Assembly: GCA_000827495.1 (NCBI GenBank)
Contig: KN817518.1
Location: forward strand, 336,405 to 400,404
Origin: Hypholoma sublateritium FD-334 SS-4
Taxonomy: Eukaryota > Basidiomycota > Agaricomycetes > Agaricales > Strophariaceae
DNA: 64,000 nucleotides
Direction of reading: 5' to 3'
Shown: positions 21,776 to 33,740 of the stretch, piece after piece
Layout of the letters: every line of letters starts with the position of its first letter
Numbering within the stretch: position 1 is the first letter of the stretch
Notes under the pieces: model-generated
What the model was told of the DNA's origin: nothing
The model's input: only the letters and a program-made list of their open reading frames with translations
Database searches by the model: none
Translations under genes and position numbers: made by a program

Positions 21776-22649
21776 CTACGCCGTGACCTGCTTCGCGAGG
21801 AAGGCGGACCACTCGGGCGCCTCCCAGCCGCTGCTGACCTGGTTCTGGACAAGGCCGTCCCAGAGGACGGTCGGGGAGACGTGGATCCCGTTCTGGCGCG
21901 CGAACTTGACTGTTCCACAAATAAAACAAAAGCTCGATGAGAATGTGTAGACACGCACCGTTGTACTTGAGGTCGTCGGTGACCGCCGTGCCGCCGTTCG
22001 GGCTCGATGCGAGCGTGAGCAGGCTGGTGACCTGGTCCGCGGCGGCGGCGCCGCCGGGGAGGACGGTCCCCGCGAGCTGGGCGAGGCGCGCGCGGATCTC
22101 GCGGATGGAGAGGTCCTGCGTGGGGACGTCGAAGTACTCCTCCTGGTGCTTGAAGAGCTGGGATGATATCAGCGGCGGCGCGCGGGGGCGATGGAAAGAT
22201 TGCACGCACCTCGAGGCTGAACGGCCAGAAATGCGCGGGCGAGACGCGCAGGACCTGCGGGGTATGCGTCAGCGGGGCTGGGGCAGTTTAATGGGCACGC
22301 GGGCATACGGCGAGCGCGGCCTCGTGAACGAGCGTCGAGACGGCGTGCCACGGCTGCGGGTGCAGGCGCAGGATGACCTTGACCTTGCCCGCGTACGCGC
22401 CGCCGGGCGCGAGAAGCGGCGCGAGGACGCGGTCGAGGCGGAGGGCGATCTTCGCGCTGGGTGGCGGTCAGCACGTGGAAGAAAAATGGCGCTGTGCAGT
22501 ACCTATACGGGCAGACGTAGTCCACTGCGGGGTGTCAGCGCCAGGAGGTATGGACGGGAAACGAGGGGCGCACCGAAGACGTCGAGAGTGTGCGGCGCGT
22601 CGGGGGCGCCGAGGATGAGCTGCGCGCGGAGGGACGGTTGGAGGGCCAT
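21776..22649 (-). CDS. Thioredoxin-fold (DsbA-like) protein
   Basis: Probably a soluble protein of the DsbA/thioredoxin_4 class. The start MALQPSLRAQLILGAPDAPHT (ATG at 22647-22649) reaches a first beta strand. A short exon then gives VDYVCPYS, matching the redox-motif position with a CPYS sequence, so only one active-site Cys is present. The frames continue through AKIALRLDRVLAPLLAPGG and VILRLHPQPWHAVSTLVHEAALA, then FSLELFKHQEEYFDV. A helical insertion follows, ending VTSLLTLASSPNGGTAV. The C-terminal part, KFARQNGIHVSPTVLWDG, shows the cis-proline region (VSPT) of the fold. It ends LAKQVTA at 21776. About 220 residues, five exons. The single-Cys motif argues against a classical disulfide oxidase. 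A peroxidase-like or glutathione-linked role is possible but is inference. Confidence 0.75.
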
Positions 22650-23115
22650 ATTGCTGTGTGAAGTAAGCAGCTGCGGAGAGGGCCTTTATGGCGGCTGTCG
22701 ACACGGAGTGCAGGCGCTTGCTAATATGCTATGCGAATGACGCGCGACGTCGTGACGCGATGCGTGCGCGGGCCCGTGATCGATGAGCAATCGATGGCGG
22801 ATTTGTACAGGACCCACGCGCTATTCTATCTTCAGTGTTTTGTCACGGGCCATGGTGTGCTGTTCGGTACCTATATCAGCGATTTAGCGATACTCGCTGC
22901 GATAATGCTGGGCTCAAACTTCAGCTTCAGACCTCAGCGACTCGACGGACAGGGGTCGCGTCCCGCGCCGCGCCCCATGAGGGGATCACGTGGCTGTGGG
23001 GAATAGCATCCGGCCTCCGTCAGGCTGCCTCCGTCGCGCCACCACCACCACCACCACTCACCAGCGCTTTGTCCCAAGAATCTGCCGCCAGGCATCCTCG
23101 GACAGCTGCTCAGAC
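22650..23115. promoter_or_regulatory. Divergent promoter region
   Basis: A 466-base gap between the opposed starts of the thioredoxin-fold and PQ-loop genes. It contains a CCACCACCACCACCACCACT microsatellite near 23040, inside the likely 5' leader of the PQ-loop gene. No other element was picked out. Confidence 0.4.
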
Positions 23116-24531
23116 ATGTCCGACGAATGCATCCAAGTGAGTTTGCGTGCTGCACTTGTTGAGATGGGTGTTTCTGACGTCTCCTTTCAAGCACCATGAC
23201 TGGTTCAACACCGTCCTGACATACGGGCTCTGTTTCGGGCTGGTCGTTTCGTATCTCCCCCAGCACCTTCGTATTATAATGGCCAAGTCCTCCGAGGGGA
23301 TCAGCGCCGTGTTCTTGTTCCTCGGCGTCGCCTCGACGTCCTCGTCGATGTTCAACATGTGCGTGTATGCGCCGCGCCTCCCCAGCCTGTTCTGATGTAA
23401 TTATTAGGATTACGTTGCAGGCGCCCATTGTGCGGTGCTGTCGCGTTGTGGTGGGATAAACTTCTTTTTACGCATGTCCATGCTGATAACACTTCCCGCA
23501 GTCATTTGGGTCGTGCATGGAGATGTCCGCCGGGGTGATCCAAATGACACTGCAATGGATTTGCTTCAGCGCCATGTGAGCCGTCTCTCTCTGCTCAGCC
23601 GCACCACCGTTAATATGTCTTCAGATTTATCCTGTATATGATATACTACCCAGAGTACCTGAAATACGTCGTGCGGACCTCCGAGGAGGTCCAGCTGCTG
23701 TCATACCCGAAGGAGCCGGTTAGGAGCGAGAACTGGCGCATGTCCATCATCCTCGCTTGGTCCGCGGCGGCGCACTGGTGCGTCCCATCCGACTCCTACT
23801 TCATCAGCTGCTAACACCTGCGCACCCAGCGTCTTCGCCGCATTCGTCACCGCATACCTCCTGCTCTACGTACCGGACTCGCCGACGGGCATCCGCGCGC
23901 CGCAGATCGCGACGTGGGCGACGTTCCTCGGCGTGTCGTCCGCGCTGCTCGCGATGGTGCAGTACACGCCGCAGCTACTGCACACGTTCCGGTTGAAGCA
24001 CGTCGGCGCGCTGAGCATCCCGATGATGATGATCCAGACACCCGGCGGGATCCTGATGGTCGTGAGCGTCGCGCTGCGCCCGGGAACGGATTGGACGAGT
24101 ACGCAATCTTCCTACCCGCGCTCGTGTATGCCTGCTCATTGGGTTCTTTGATACTGATAGGCTGGATCACGTTCCTCTTCAGCGCGATCCTGCAGGGCAT
24201 CCTGCTCGCGATGTGCATCGTGTGGAAGATCCGCCAGCGGCGGCTCCGCGTGGACGATTTCGGGCGCCCGATGGATGCCCCCAACCCTAGCCTCGGCGAC
24301 GCAGAGGGCGACCCGCAGCCCCAGCCGTATGTGCTCGACGAGCCGGCGAGCGTGATAAGTGCGCCGGACGACTACCCCATCATTGTGAGGGAGGACACGG
24401 CGCGGTCCGTCGACGAGCCTGTAGCTGAAGAGGACGAGGAGACGCCGCTGCTGAGGCGACGCGAGCGGGCGGCGCACGCGCAGGGAGAGGCGGAGGCGGA
24501 GCGGGGGTGGTCGGCGTGGTTTGGGCGGTAG
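23116..24531 (+). CDS. PQ-loop repeat membrane protein
   Basis: A seven-helix protein of the PQ-loop/MtN3-like class, whose members include vacuolar amino-acid exporters. Splicing from ATG 23116 gives MSDECIQ-HHDWFNTVLTYGL, then the first PQ loop (VVSYLPQHLRIIMAKSSEGIS). Next come FLFLGVASTSSSMFNMITLQ, CMEMSAGVIQMTLQWICFSA and FILYMIYYPEYLKYV, with a charged loop before SIILAWSAAAHCVFAAFVTAYLLLY. The second PQ loop follows (MVQYTPQLLHTFRLKHVGALS), then IPMMMIQTPGGILMVVSVAL and WITFLFSAILQGILLAMCIVW. A long acidic cytosolic tail contains an EDEETPLLRRRE segment. That resembles an acidic dileucine vacuole-targeting signal, so a vacuolar location is inferred. Junctions at Q/H, NM/I, VV/S, I/F, HC/V and TS/W all conform to GT..AG. 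Fragments of this gene recur at 17604-17935. Confidence 0.92.
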
Positions 24532-26991
24532 GGTGGTATAGAGCTTTCATGATTCGCTGGTCTCATCGCATTTTGTCGTTTATAAATTCTTGTTTGTTTA
24601 ATAGGTTTGGGGGTTTGTGCATTTATTAGATATCGCATACGCATTGCATTGCATATACATGGATAATATTTCGTCTCGCACGGTAGCGTCTGCTCTTAGG
24701 TGGTGCGCGGTGCCTGGAGCCATCATATTGACGTCAACTCAGCTGGAGGCTCCGGAATGGCAGTGTTGATACGACATTACATTCAGTGCAGGTACTCAGT
24801 GTAGCAGGAGAAAATCAGCTGTTGACGATCAGCGCACCATTCGCAGACCGCACACCACTGACGCACATGCCAATGTGCACAGAAAGCATCGCATTTGCGC
24901 TGATAGAGAGAAGCACGTTGGGAAGAAGGTGATTATGATAAGCAGATGTGATGAAGTTGTTGGGCAGGGATCATGATGCATGATCGCTGGTGTGATGATG
25001 CCCGTGGGCGCTTATGTTAGCCGCGACGGTGGTTCGGCTAGATTCGGCTCCGTCGGGGCTCGTGCCGATACTTGCCGATTTGGGCTACGGGTTGAACTTC
25101 AAGGTCGTCGACGGCGTCGAACAGTTTGTTGGCGTCGCCCAGTGCCCACACGCCATAGATGCTTTACTCGACTCCGTCGTGAATTGATCCACACTTCCCT
25201 GGCTCGGACTGTGTCTCTCACACTGAGCCACGGTCGCACCGTCTCATGCCATGACGTCCGCGCCCCAGAAGAGCAATCCAGTCCCGAACCCGAACAAAGA
25301 CGCTGGATGCGCAAACGCCGTCTGGTGGTACAATCTGTCTGCCACCTGTCCGTGCCGTCCGTCAGCCCCCGTCGTCTTTTCTGAAAATCCCGCATGCATA
25401 ATAAATCATCCGCGTAAATATGACACCGCCTGGACGTGGTAGCCCCCAGCGAAGTCCGAAATTCTGCGCCGCGGTGCGTCGTACGCGTATTTACGCCTGA
25501 AGTGCGACTTTCTTATGAATTACAGATGCAGGACCGCCGGCGATAAACTGTCGATGCACAATGGCCACCGCAGCCTTTGTCATTACTGCGGTTGTGGGCG
25601 GGCTTGACGTTGAACGTCAACCGCTGCTTGCAGCGCAGCGAGATATGCGTGTTCGGAAGCACCGATCCTGCATGAATGTGCTTATCGTTTCGCGTACCAT
25701 TCCAGAGATTCGAGGAAAAGTTCATACGAGCTTCATACATGCCCCGAAGCGGATATCAGGCGTCCTCCCACGTCGGCCAGTGCGTTGTATCTCTGACATT
25801 TTCTTGAAACTCACTGTCTCGTGCATAATGCGGATTGTATGTGCTCAGAGCCTCAGACTCTGCGAAAGCCCCGAATGGTGGGTCCGAAGCTATCGCTGGA
25901 ATATAAATCGGCGTTTTAACACACTTTCAAAGGCAACATCTCCGTGGAGCGTCGAGTAGTTTTGAGCCCACAAGCATACGCGTTTCATGATGCATGCCGC
26001 TGGCCTCTGCCCTGACTTTTGCCTGATGGAGGCTTGCCTACATATGTAGGGCGCCTGATCCTATAATTCCTTGATGTCACTATTGACGATAAGTACTTCT
26101 TTGCTTCTCCAACTTCAACATTCCATGCTCCAGAGATGGCACTCGGCGCTGTGAGTATACATCAAGCTATTTTCGCGGGCGATCTCTAGGAGTTCGTACG
26201 AAAGAGAAACTGGAATTGAATGATCAAGGCTGTGTTTACGTTTTCTCCGACGGATGCCTTTTATGGTTAGGTCATGGGTGCTACATTTTGACGATTTTAT
26301 TTGTTTTCGTCGCAATTGTAGGCAAGTTGGCCGATTCTATACTACATTCCAGCTGATTCTTATGGTTCTCCAGTGATAAGCTTCAGAGTCAACGCCACCA
26401 TCTGCACAACATCCAGAGTGAAGATAACACATTTACCTGATGAGGGGACTCCAAGCAGTTAGAAAGGAGATGTTTTCAAGTTTACGAAACAAAAAATAGG
26501 ACTTGTCGGGTGGGTCATTACGCAGGCCGGACCCACTTACAATCTTGCCGTTCACTGGGTGCTAGAAGCCTGCGTTAACACCGAGCGGCAAGCCGTCATA
26601 TTTCGGACAAGTAAGCGGCTTATGTTTTTCTCGTTTTTACAGATGATGTCCTGTCAGAACTCCGCAGGAAAAAAAACAGAACAGCTTCAGCAGAACAATC
26701 AAAGATGTGTTTTCTTGAGGCTGATAATAGAGCGAATGCGTCATGTGGGCATTCATCGTTTTCCGGCCACACCAATTGTTGAGCGGAGCCTGCGGGACCG
26801 GCGCGCCTTCGTGATGGCCCTTGCCGAAATATGTATGTCTTCTGGATCTGATCTTTTTTTGGACAGCCATGCAGGGCCAATGCTGGCCAGATATGCTTTA
26901 TATGCTGGCCGTCCCACTCTTGAATACCGTCCTTTGCGGGTTTCCCCTCACGCCAGACAACGCCGGCTAAGCATCCCACCGACTCCTCGCA
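24532..26991. other. 2.5 kb region without a recognised gene
   Basis: Scattered open frames (24980-25384, 25561-25959 and 26559-27005 on plus; 26620-26979 on minus) have no family motif and no convincing splice partners. A TATAAAT at about 25902-25908 is followed by only short reading frames. The last few hundred bases must hold the promoter of the DUF6534 gene. Confidence 0.45.
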
Positions 26992-28865
26992 ATGGACTCT
27001 GCTGAATCATATACCGATGTGGCCCACCCCTTCGCGCCGGTATACTGGGGTACGTAGTGCTTCGCATTGCGCTCAAGCGCCCTGAGCTAATGCGCTTCTA
27101 TTTTCCAGGGCTCGTCATATCCCTTCTGTACGTGAACTTGCCGCGGCGCCAAGCTTTCGTCGACTGACGCCCATGTAGCCTCGGCGGATGCACCATCGTA
27201 CAGGCGTATATATATTTCTCGCGCGCCAGAGATCATCTCCTCATTAGGCTGATGGTGAGCATCGACTGTCTACTACCTCAGTGCATCGCAGTGAACAAAC
27301 CGATGTTTATAGGCGGCGGGAATGCTGTAAGCGCCGACTAGTTCTCTGACCTTTCATAGCACTGATACCCTGGTAGGGCGCTCGATTTCATCGACTCCGC
27401 ACTTGTGACCTATTCAGTGTACTTTTATCTGGTATGCTTCCATACATTCGTCTTGAAGGGGAATTTACCGACAACGAACAATCAGATCCCCCATTTTGGA
27501 TCCACCATCCGATTGACTCTCCTGCCTACGTGAGCAACAGTCTCTCGCTGAAATTACCCGACTGACGTCAACTTTACAGGGAGATGGCCGTCGAGTGCCT
27601 GATTGCGACTCTGATAACCACTATGTAAGTTCAAATAAGTTTCGGCTCACAGGGCCAGTCACTGAGCGTCTTCGCAGTTCACAATTTTTCTTCGTGTATC
27701 AACTCGTTGGAGGTAATTTCAGTTCACACCCAACTCTCATAAGCAAGGTCATTGAAGGTTTGTGTAGCGAAAAAAATAGGACAGGGAAATTGGTCGATAA
27801 TTGGAGCCATTGTGAGTCGTTAACTGCTGGCTTGATGACACTTATCCAATCATTGTCTTGCAGTCTACGTTGAGCATTCTTGCTCTTGCGGGTGGAATAG
27901 GTAATATCGTCTTTCCATGATGAGAAGACATTGTTCATGCTTTCTCCTCTGCAGCATGCGTCGTAACGATGACTCTATTCGGTCATAACGTACTTCAGGA
28001 TCGCACACGCTCCTTTGAAGTACGTTTATTCTCTCCCGGCCTGAGGTCCCAGGACGATCGGTCCCACTGATTTTCTGACCTCCGGTACATAGATTTCATT
28101 CGGCATTTCCAAAGGGCTGGGGGCCGCAACCGACATACTGGCGACAATAGCTATGTGTTTGTTCCTGAACTCCGTACGCACAGGCATGAATAAGTAATCC
28201 CTTCTACGCAAATTTACTCTGGTTCTTTATCAACTAACCAATTGATAGGACGAATTCACTGCTCAATTCGCTAATTCAACTGACATTGAACCGAGGAATT
28301 CTCGTCACGGTGGCTCAAACACTGCTTCTCATCACCTTTTATGCCGCTCCGAATAGCCTGGTCTGGTATGCATACATCTTTATTCGCCGTTTGACCAGGC
28401 AAACTAATCGGGGCATAACTACAGGGTATTGTTTCATGTCAACGTTCCTAAGCTCTACGTCAACACCTTCTGTAAGTGATCCCAAACATAGCAACTTGAG
28501 GTAGTTCTAATTGAAAATCGATCATTCCAGTTGGAATGTACGCTTCGAAGTTTGGTTTGAGCTGGCGACTTTGAATTGACGGCCCTTTTCTTTTAGGCTG
28601 AACGCCAGGGACAACCTCAAGAATAAACATCTGGGGACTTCAGTTCAGCTGCAGTCGAGTCACTCGTCTCACAGTGGCAAGGCGGCCGTCTTTTCCCCAG
28701 ATGAACATACAACGCTCGTATCCGATGTACAGGTGTGTGTCTCCAGTTGACAGCTGCTGCCGCGCACACAATTTGATTGTCTTTCGCTAGAATGAGAAAA
28801 GCACCCTGACTTCGGGACAAACTAGTATCTTGATGAGCACCGTTGTGACGACTTCTGTCTGCTAG
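26992..28865 (+). CDS. DUF6534 seven-helix membrane protein
   Basis: A basidiomycete-specific membrane family of unknown function, resembling orphan receptors in topology. Splicing from ATG 26992 (MDSAESYTDVAHPFAPVYWG) gives LVISLLLGGCTIVQAYIYF, GMLALDFIDSALVTYSVYFYL, EMAVECLIATLITTISQFFF, WSIIGAISTLSILALAGGIA and ISFGISKGLGAATDILATIAM. The domain hallmark TNSLLNSLIQLTLNRGILVT follows, then LLLITFYAAPNSLVWVLFHV, NVPKLYVNTFFGMLNARDNL and a Ser-rich tail ending TTSVC at 28865. At least twelve exons, several tiny: 14 bases at 27313-27326 and apparently 7 bases (TTGGAAT) at 28531-28537. The 7-base exon restores the family motif LYVNxxxxMLNAR in phase. All junctions are GT..AG. Ligand and role are unknown. 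Confidence 0.9.
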
Positions 28866-29387
28866 GCAAGTGCAGTTTTAGTATCGCTCTATGAAACAAC
28901 GCAAGGAGACGCCAATCCCTATCTGATAAATAAACTTACATATACGACCGTCCTTACTCTATACTACTGAACTGTATTTTTTGTCTATCTTAATTATTCT
29001 CCTGTTCTAGATATGAGGGCTCGTCCCAACTCCACTATCAATCAAAATTGAATTGCTCAATGCTCAAAATAGGCGCTTTGGTTTCGAAAACAAAGCTACA
29101 TGTGCAGGCAGACCAACTTCACTTGTGGAGCGGGAGATGGGTCTGGGGCAGTCGCTGACTGGAGAACCTTTGGGCTATGTCAAAGAGATGTCGAGTTAAG
29201 GACCAATGGGTCATTTCTGAAACAAGAGTGGTGGATTAAATTAGGATGGACAGCAAGCGGCGTCGAAGATATATAGGGACGTAAAGGTCAGCATTATTCT
29301 TCGCCGAGTAAACGTCTAAGAGAGGGTCGACTTCACAAGAAATCCAGTTACTACATAGTTGACATCTGAGAATGTCTGGTGTCGCGA
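28866..29387. other. Convergent intergenic region
   Basis: About 520 AT-rich bases between the stops of the DUF6534 gene and MGM101. No gene seen. Probably 3' untranslated sequence of both. Confidence 0.5.
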
Positions 29388-30388
29388 TCACTCCTGGTAA
29401 GGATAGCCAAACTTCCCTTGATCCTTGCGCCGCCATAGTTTTTTCCTATTGACAATTAGCACCGACAAAGAATGAACATAACGGCAGAACACACTTCTTC
29501 TTGGTGACCATATGCTCAGCGTATACTTCTACGCAGTGCTTTGCCTTGAATTCACGAAGGAAGCGCGGATCCCTATTTGAGTGAATATATGGTGAATTAG
29601 ATTCGTTCTGCCCGGGAAAAAAATGTCGCCGACTGACCAAAGTTCACTAGCAATTCCGAGATCCTTGGAACACCGCATCAATGCATTGCTCTTGCAGCCT
29701 TCAGTGGCAGTTGGGATGCCTGAGGGATCAAAGTATTCCTGCTCTCCTCTGGCAACGCCAACAAGCCTAGCATAATTACTTCAATCAGTATCATACTCAT
29801 TCAAGCACCGCAACGTGATCGACGACCAACCTTCCAAGGCAAACAAGTGCGTATTCACGACTAACAATCTTCGGCCCCACATTTGTCTCTCCACGCGGTG
29901 CAAGCCCCCAGCCTCCAGGACCAAAGGCCTTGTTCAAGATTCGCCGGTATTTGATCTCGGGGAGGTACGCAAGACCATCTGTCGGAGATAGTCCACGTTA
30001 TTAGCTGCGGAACCGGAATCGCGGCTGACCCACCTGGCTTCATCTCCACGTCCATAGGGTCTATTGGCGCCAGCAAGACTTCTGCGATCTCTGGCGCGAA
30101 CGGCAAAGCAGACAGGCCGTGGTAGCTTCGCGACCAGTCAGTGGCACCGTCGCTTCCCAGCACATCTGGAAGAATCGCGTCCAGAGATCCGGCTGCTGGC
30201 TCCGTTGCGGGAGCAGGTTTGGGTGGTGCTGGTCCAGCCGGCGTCGGTGGCGTTGTCGTGCTGTACTTGAACGAGCCTAAGACGCTCTTCGGGGTGCCGA
30301 CCGCGTGTCCTATCCGGCTGGACGAGAAATATGCCAAGTTGCGCGGTACTGCAAGCGCTGACGCGAACAGTTTACTTTGCAGCGCCAT
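29388..30388 (-). CDS. MGM101: Mitochondrial genome maintenance protein Mgm101
   Basis: A Rad52-like single-stranded DNA-annealing protein of mitochondrial nucleoids, needed for mtDNA repair and upkeep. The start at 30388 ([17 protein letters not shown], basic and Ser-rich) is a typical presequence, followed by a Pro/Ala linker. The conserved core follows: [114 protein letters not shown]. The basic tail [11 protein letters not shown] ends YPYQE at 29388. Five exons. The final junction, TKK-K across 29450-29500, restores the family ending. The exon containing [12 protein letters not shown] would otherwise read into an intron stop. Confidence 0.95.
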
Positions 30389-31015
30389 GGTAATGAATAG
30401 GTTATGGTTAAGTGCTTCGACGCGATGTTATTAGCAGGCTTGCTCCCACGGTCAAACTATGACAACTCGTGAAAAAGTACTCGAAACCTTTGAAGTTCGA
30501 AACTGTTACACGGTGTTTTCAAGATAACACACATACTAGCGACACGATACACCGAGCGACCGAATCGTTCCTAAAGAAGAAAATCAGACAATAATGAGGG
30601 ATTTAACGTTCAATTCATTCAAATTAAACGCCTTCTCATTGAAGTGCGAGCAAAAGCAGACTGAGAATGCGCTGCAACATCATGCGTATCTCTACCTAAG
30701 ACACTTCAGCCGAGTCGTCCACCATCGCCTGCGCAAACCTGGCTGCCCGAATACCATCTTGCACCTTCCAGGTCAAAACACCCGCGCTCTTCGAAAGAGT
30801 AGACGATTCAGATGCCACAGGGGAACGAAAATTCCCGGATAAGAATCCCCTGCCTACAACATGAGTGGGGATCAAATTTCAAGTTCCCAAGTCAGTGAGT
30901 ATTCAGATCAGGTATTAGTGTAAGTGAGAAATTTTGTCGCCCGAGTGTATAAGTGTGTCTGCTCTAAGACCCCAGACACAGAAACACATACATTTGTATG
31001 GAATTGGTTGAGCTC
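30389..31015. other. Intergenic region between MGM101 and GatB
   Basis: About 630 bases holding the MGM101 promoter and the GatB 3' flank. A plus-strand frame at 30594-30842 has no motif and is judged random. Confidence 0.5.
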
Positions 31016-33570
31016 TTAACTATTCGCAGAGCAGATTATCTCCTCCAGTGCAGCCCGCACAGCAAGCGCATCAGCGCGCCCACGACTTGCACGCATAACA
31101 TGCCCAACAAGCTTGTTCAGCACATTGGTGTGCCCCGCACGTAGCGCAGCAGCCTCGCGCGGCAGTGCCGCCACCGCCGCAGCGCAGAGTGCATGTAGCT
31201 CGGGCGTGGCAGTAGGCTGCGGTGTCGGTAAGTGAGGAGATGAAGACGATGCGGAAGAGGTGGCAGGGGTATGTGCTAGCCTTGCGCTTGCGGACATCCT
31301 GCCTCCGTTAGATGGGGCGAGCGCAATGAGCTCAAGCTCTTCCGCAACTTCACGCGTGGGGCGATTGGAGGGGTGCGCGAGCATGTGTCGTAGAAGGAAC
31401 TTCCCGGAGGTGCCTATAGGTAGACCCGTCAGTTCATTATATATTACCAATCGGCGATGGAATTTATATAAGAGAAAGACGGAGAAAGGGCACACTCGAC
31501 GAATGATCTGCTGCATCTGACATTGTACGAATGTGTGCAACTCTGCGTCCCCCGAAAGTAAAACTCGAAAAGGAAGAAAACTTACCAGTGATAACCTTCC
31601 CAGACACCAGATCAATCAGCTCGCCAAACTGCGCCGTCGATATGGTGTTCTGCGAGAAAGGCACGTTCCGCTCCGCGAGTTGTCCGAGCAGTTCGTGCGT
31701 CAGCCTGTCGTGGTTTATTGTCAGGTAAGAGAGATAGCCACAAAGCCCCATGGCCACAGCGGAAAAAACCCACCAATTCAACACAATTCCCGCATCGCGC
31801 GAGCCGTCTCCGCCAGAGCACACCGCTTCGAACCAACCGACTGCCCCGCCACCTGCCTCGCCGTCCCAGCCGACTGCATTGCCGCTGTCTACCGCGAGCA
31901 GCACGTCGAGGCCTGCGGGGCGTGCGCTGGGGTACCGTGTGAGTAGGCGAGCGCGTGTGTGCTGCGGGAGCGCGGGTAGTGTTTCCCGGATTGCGGCGAT
32001 GCGATCCTAGATGACGACGGTAGTCAGCGCTGGAGCGCCAGAATGAAATAGAAAAAAAATGATAGAGAACACGAAGGTAGGCGTGAAGAGTAAACGTAGA
32101 ATAACGCACCTCACTGATGTGCACCACCCCGAGGTTCGGGTCCGGCATATAGCGATAGTCCGGCGCGTCCTCTTTCGTGCGCAGGCGGAACGTCGTGAAA
32201 CTGTGCTCGTCAAAGCCACGCGTCTCCTGTGGGACACTCGGCGGCGGTTGCACTGGTTCTGATCCCGAAGCAGCGGTGAGGCTCGTGAGCAGCTCTATCT
32301 GTCGATGAGCTTCGTGCGCTACGTNAATTCATTTCAGAATTGAAAAAGTCACGAATAGGAGGACGAAGGATGACGCACTTATAGCAGCCATCATGAACTT
32401 GATGCTGTTCAAATTCTTGATTTCGCAGCGGGTGCCCAGCGGAGCGCCCACGGGGGCTACAGACACATTCACGTCGCAGCGCATCGAGCCCTATGAAGGT
32501 AGTGGTCAGTCTTAGCAAGCGATTCGTCTTGTGGCCGGATGGGCACCTCAGACAGGAAAGATGTACATACCTGCTCCATGTTTCCGTCGCTCGCACCCAT
32601 CGCACGCAGCATCGCCTGTAAAGTACGCACGTACGCGCCTGCCTCTTCTGGAGACCTACCGCGGGTGTCGCATCACATGAATATTTTGATACAGTTTTGG
32701 CGCAGGTTTTGGTTCACCTAATATCTGGCTCGGACACGATCTCCATGAGGCCGGCGCCTGCGCGGTTGAGGTCAATACGCGAAGTCTGGGTGCGCGCGTC
32801 AAATGTGGACTTGGCCGTGTCCTAGAGGTAAAGGGTGATTGGATAGAAATTTGGGTTAATTTGGAACGCGCTACAGAGGCGAGATAGCACAGAAGATACG
32901 CACCTGCTCGAGCTGGATCTGCTTTATCCTTACTGTAATAGGCTCCGCTTCAGGCACGTCCACTTGGAGAGCCCCGTTCATGGCTAAAGGGGCTTTAAGT
33001 ACAGAGAGAATCAGCACGCGAACATAACATATGGGGGAGCTGTACGCACAATACTGTTGCGTGATCTGGTACCCGGACGGTAGGTCCGAGTAGAAGTAGT
33101 GCTTGCGATCGAATGTCGACCGACGGTTGATAGAGCAGTTCAGTGCGAGCGCGGTGCGCAGCCCGAGGTCGACGCATTTTGGGTTGAGGCGCTGCACGAT
33201 GTCGGGATGGGCAATGAAGTCGCGGAAAGCGGCGGCGGACTCACGGGCAACGTCCCCGGGAAGGCAGCGTCGAACGGCACGACGTGCGTGTTCGGCGCGT
33301 CATCGGGGCCTGCGTTGGGNGCGTCTGTCGCGGATATCAGCGGCGCANACGGNGAGCGGAGGACGATGGCGCACGGGAGAAGAGTTTGCGGCGGCTCTTG
33401 ATCTGCGCGTGTGTCTCNATGCCGACGACGACCTGCCAGCCGGGCCAGCGCTTGTCTTCTTTGTACTCTCGTGCATCATGGAAGGCGCGACATTGGAACA
33501 GACGGGCGACGAAGGGAGAGCCCAGAGAACGAACGATGCGGCGTCGATGCATGCACCACCAACTCGCCAA
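31016..33570 (-). CDS. PET112: Mitochondrial glutamyl-tRNA(Gln) amidotransferase subunit B
   Basis: GatB subunit of the GatCAB/GatFAB-type complex, which converts Glu-tRNA(Gln) to Gln-tRNA(Gln) in mitochondria. A start at 33570 ([16 protein letters not shown]) gives a basic presequence. The catalytic cradle follows: [133 protein letters not shown]. The helical and YqeY-like tail domains come last ([19 protein letters not shown]), ending at 31016. About nine exons. Between the KLFS and NTHVV segments the frame shifts, exactly where N bases sit at 33320, 33348 and 33353. This is more likely an assembly fault than a real mutation. Usual family length is about 500-550 residues, which fits. Confidence 0.94.
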
Positions 33571-33740
33571 ATTCCTCGACGATCGCCACCAACGATGACA
33601 TAATCCCGGCCAATGTCATTCGCGCGCAATCTGGTACCAGCCCTTGCATTATTTAGTACTGGCCCTGCACGAAAATCTCAAAAATATGATTGACTCTATA
33701 GTACTCAGTACAAAAGCCATCTCAGATGACATTGTGAAGA

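Noticed and set aside
22834..23140. Longer N-terminus for the PQ-loop protein
   Set aside because: The upstream frames encode His- or Pro-rich repeats from a CCA microsatellite and do not splice in phase. The short start at 23116 gives the family-typical beginning.
25561..25959. 132-codon frame and opposing 75-codon frame downstream of the PQ-loop gene
   Set aside because: No motif in either direction. A nearby TATAAAT leads only to short frames.
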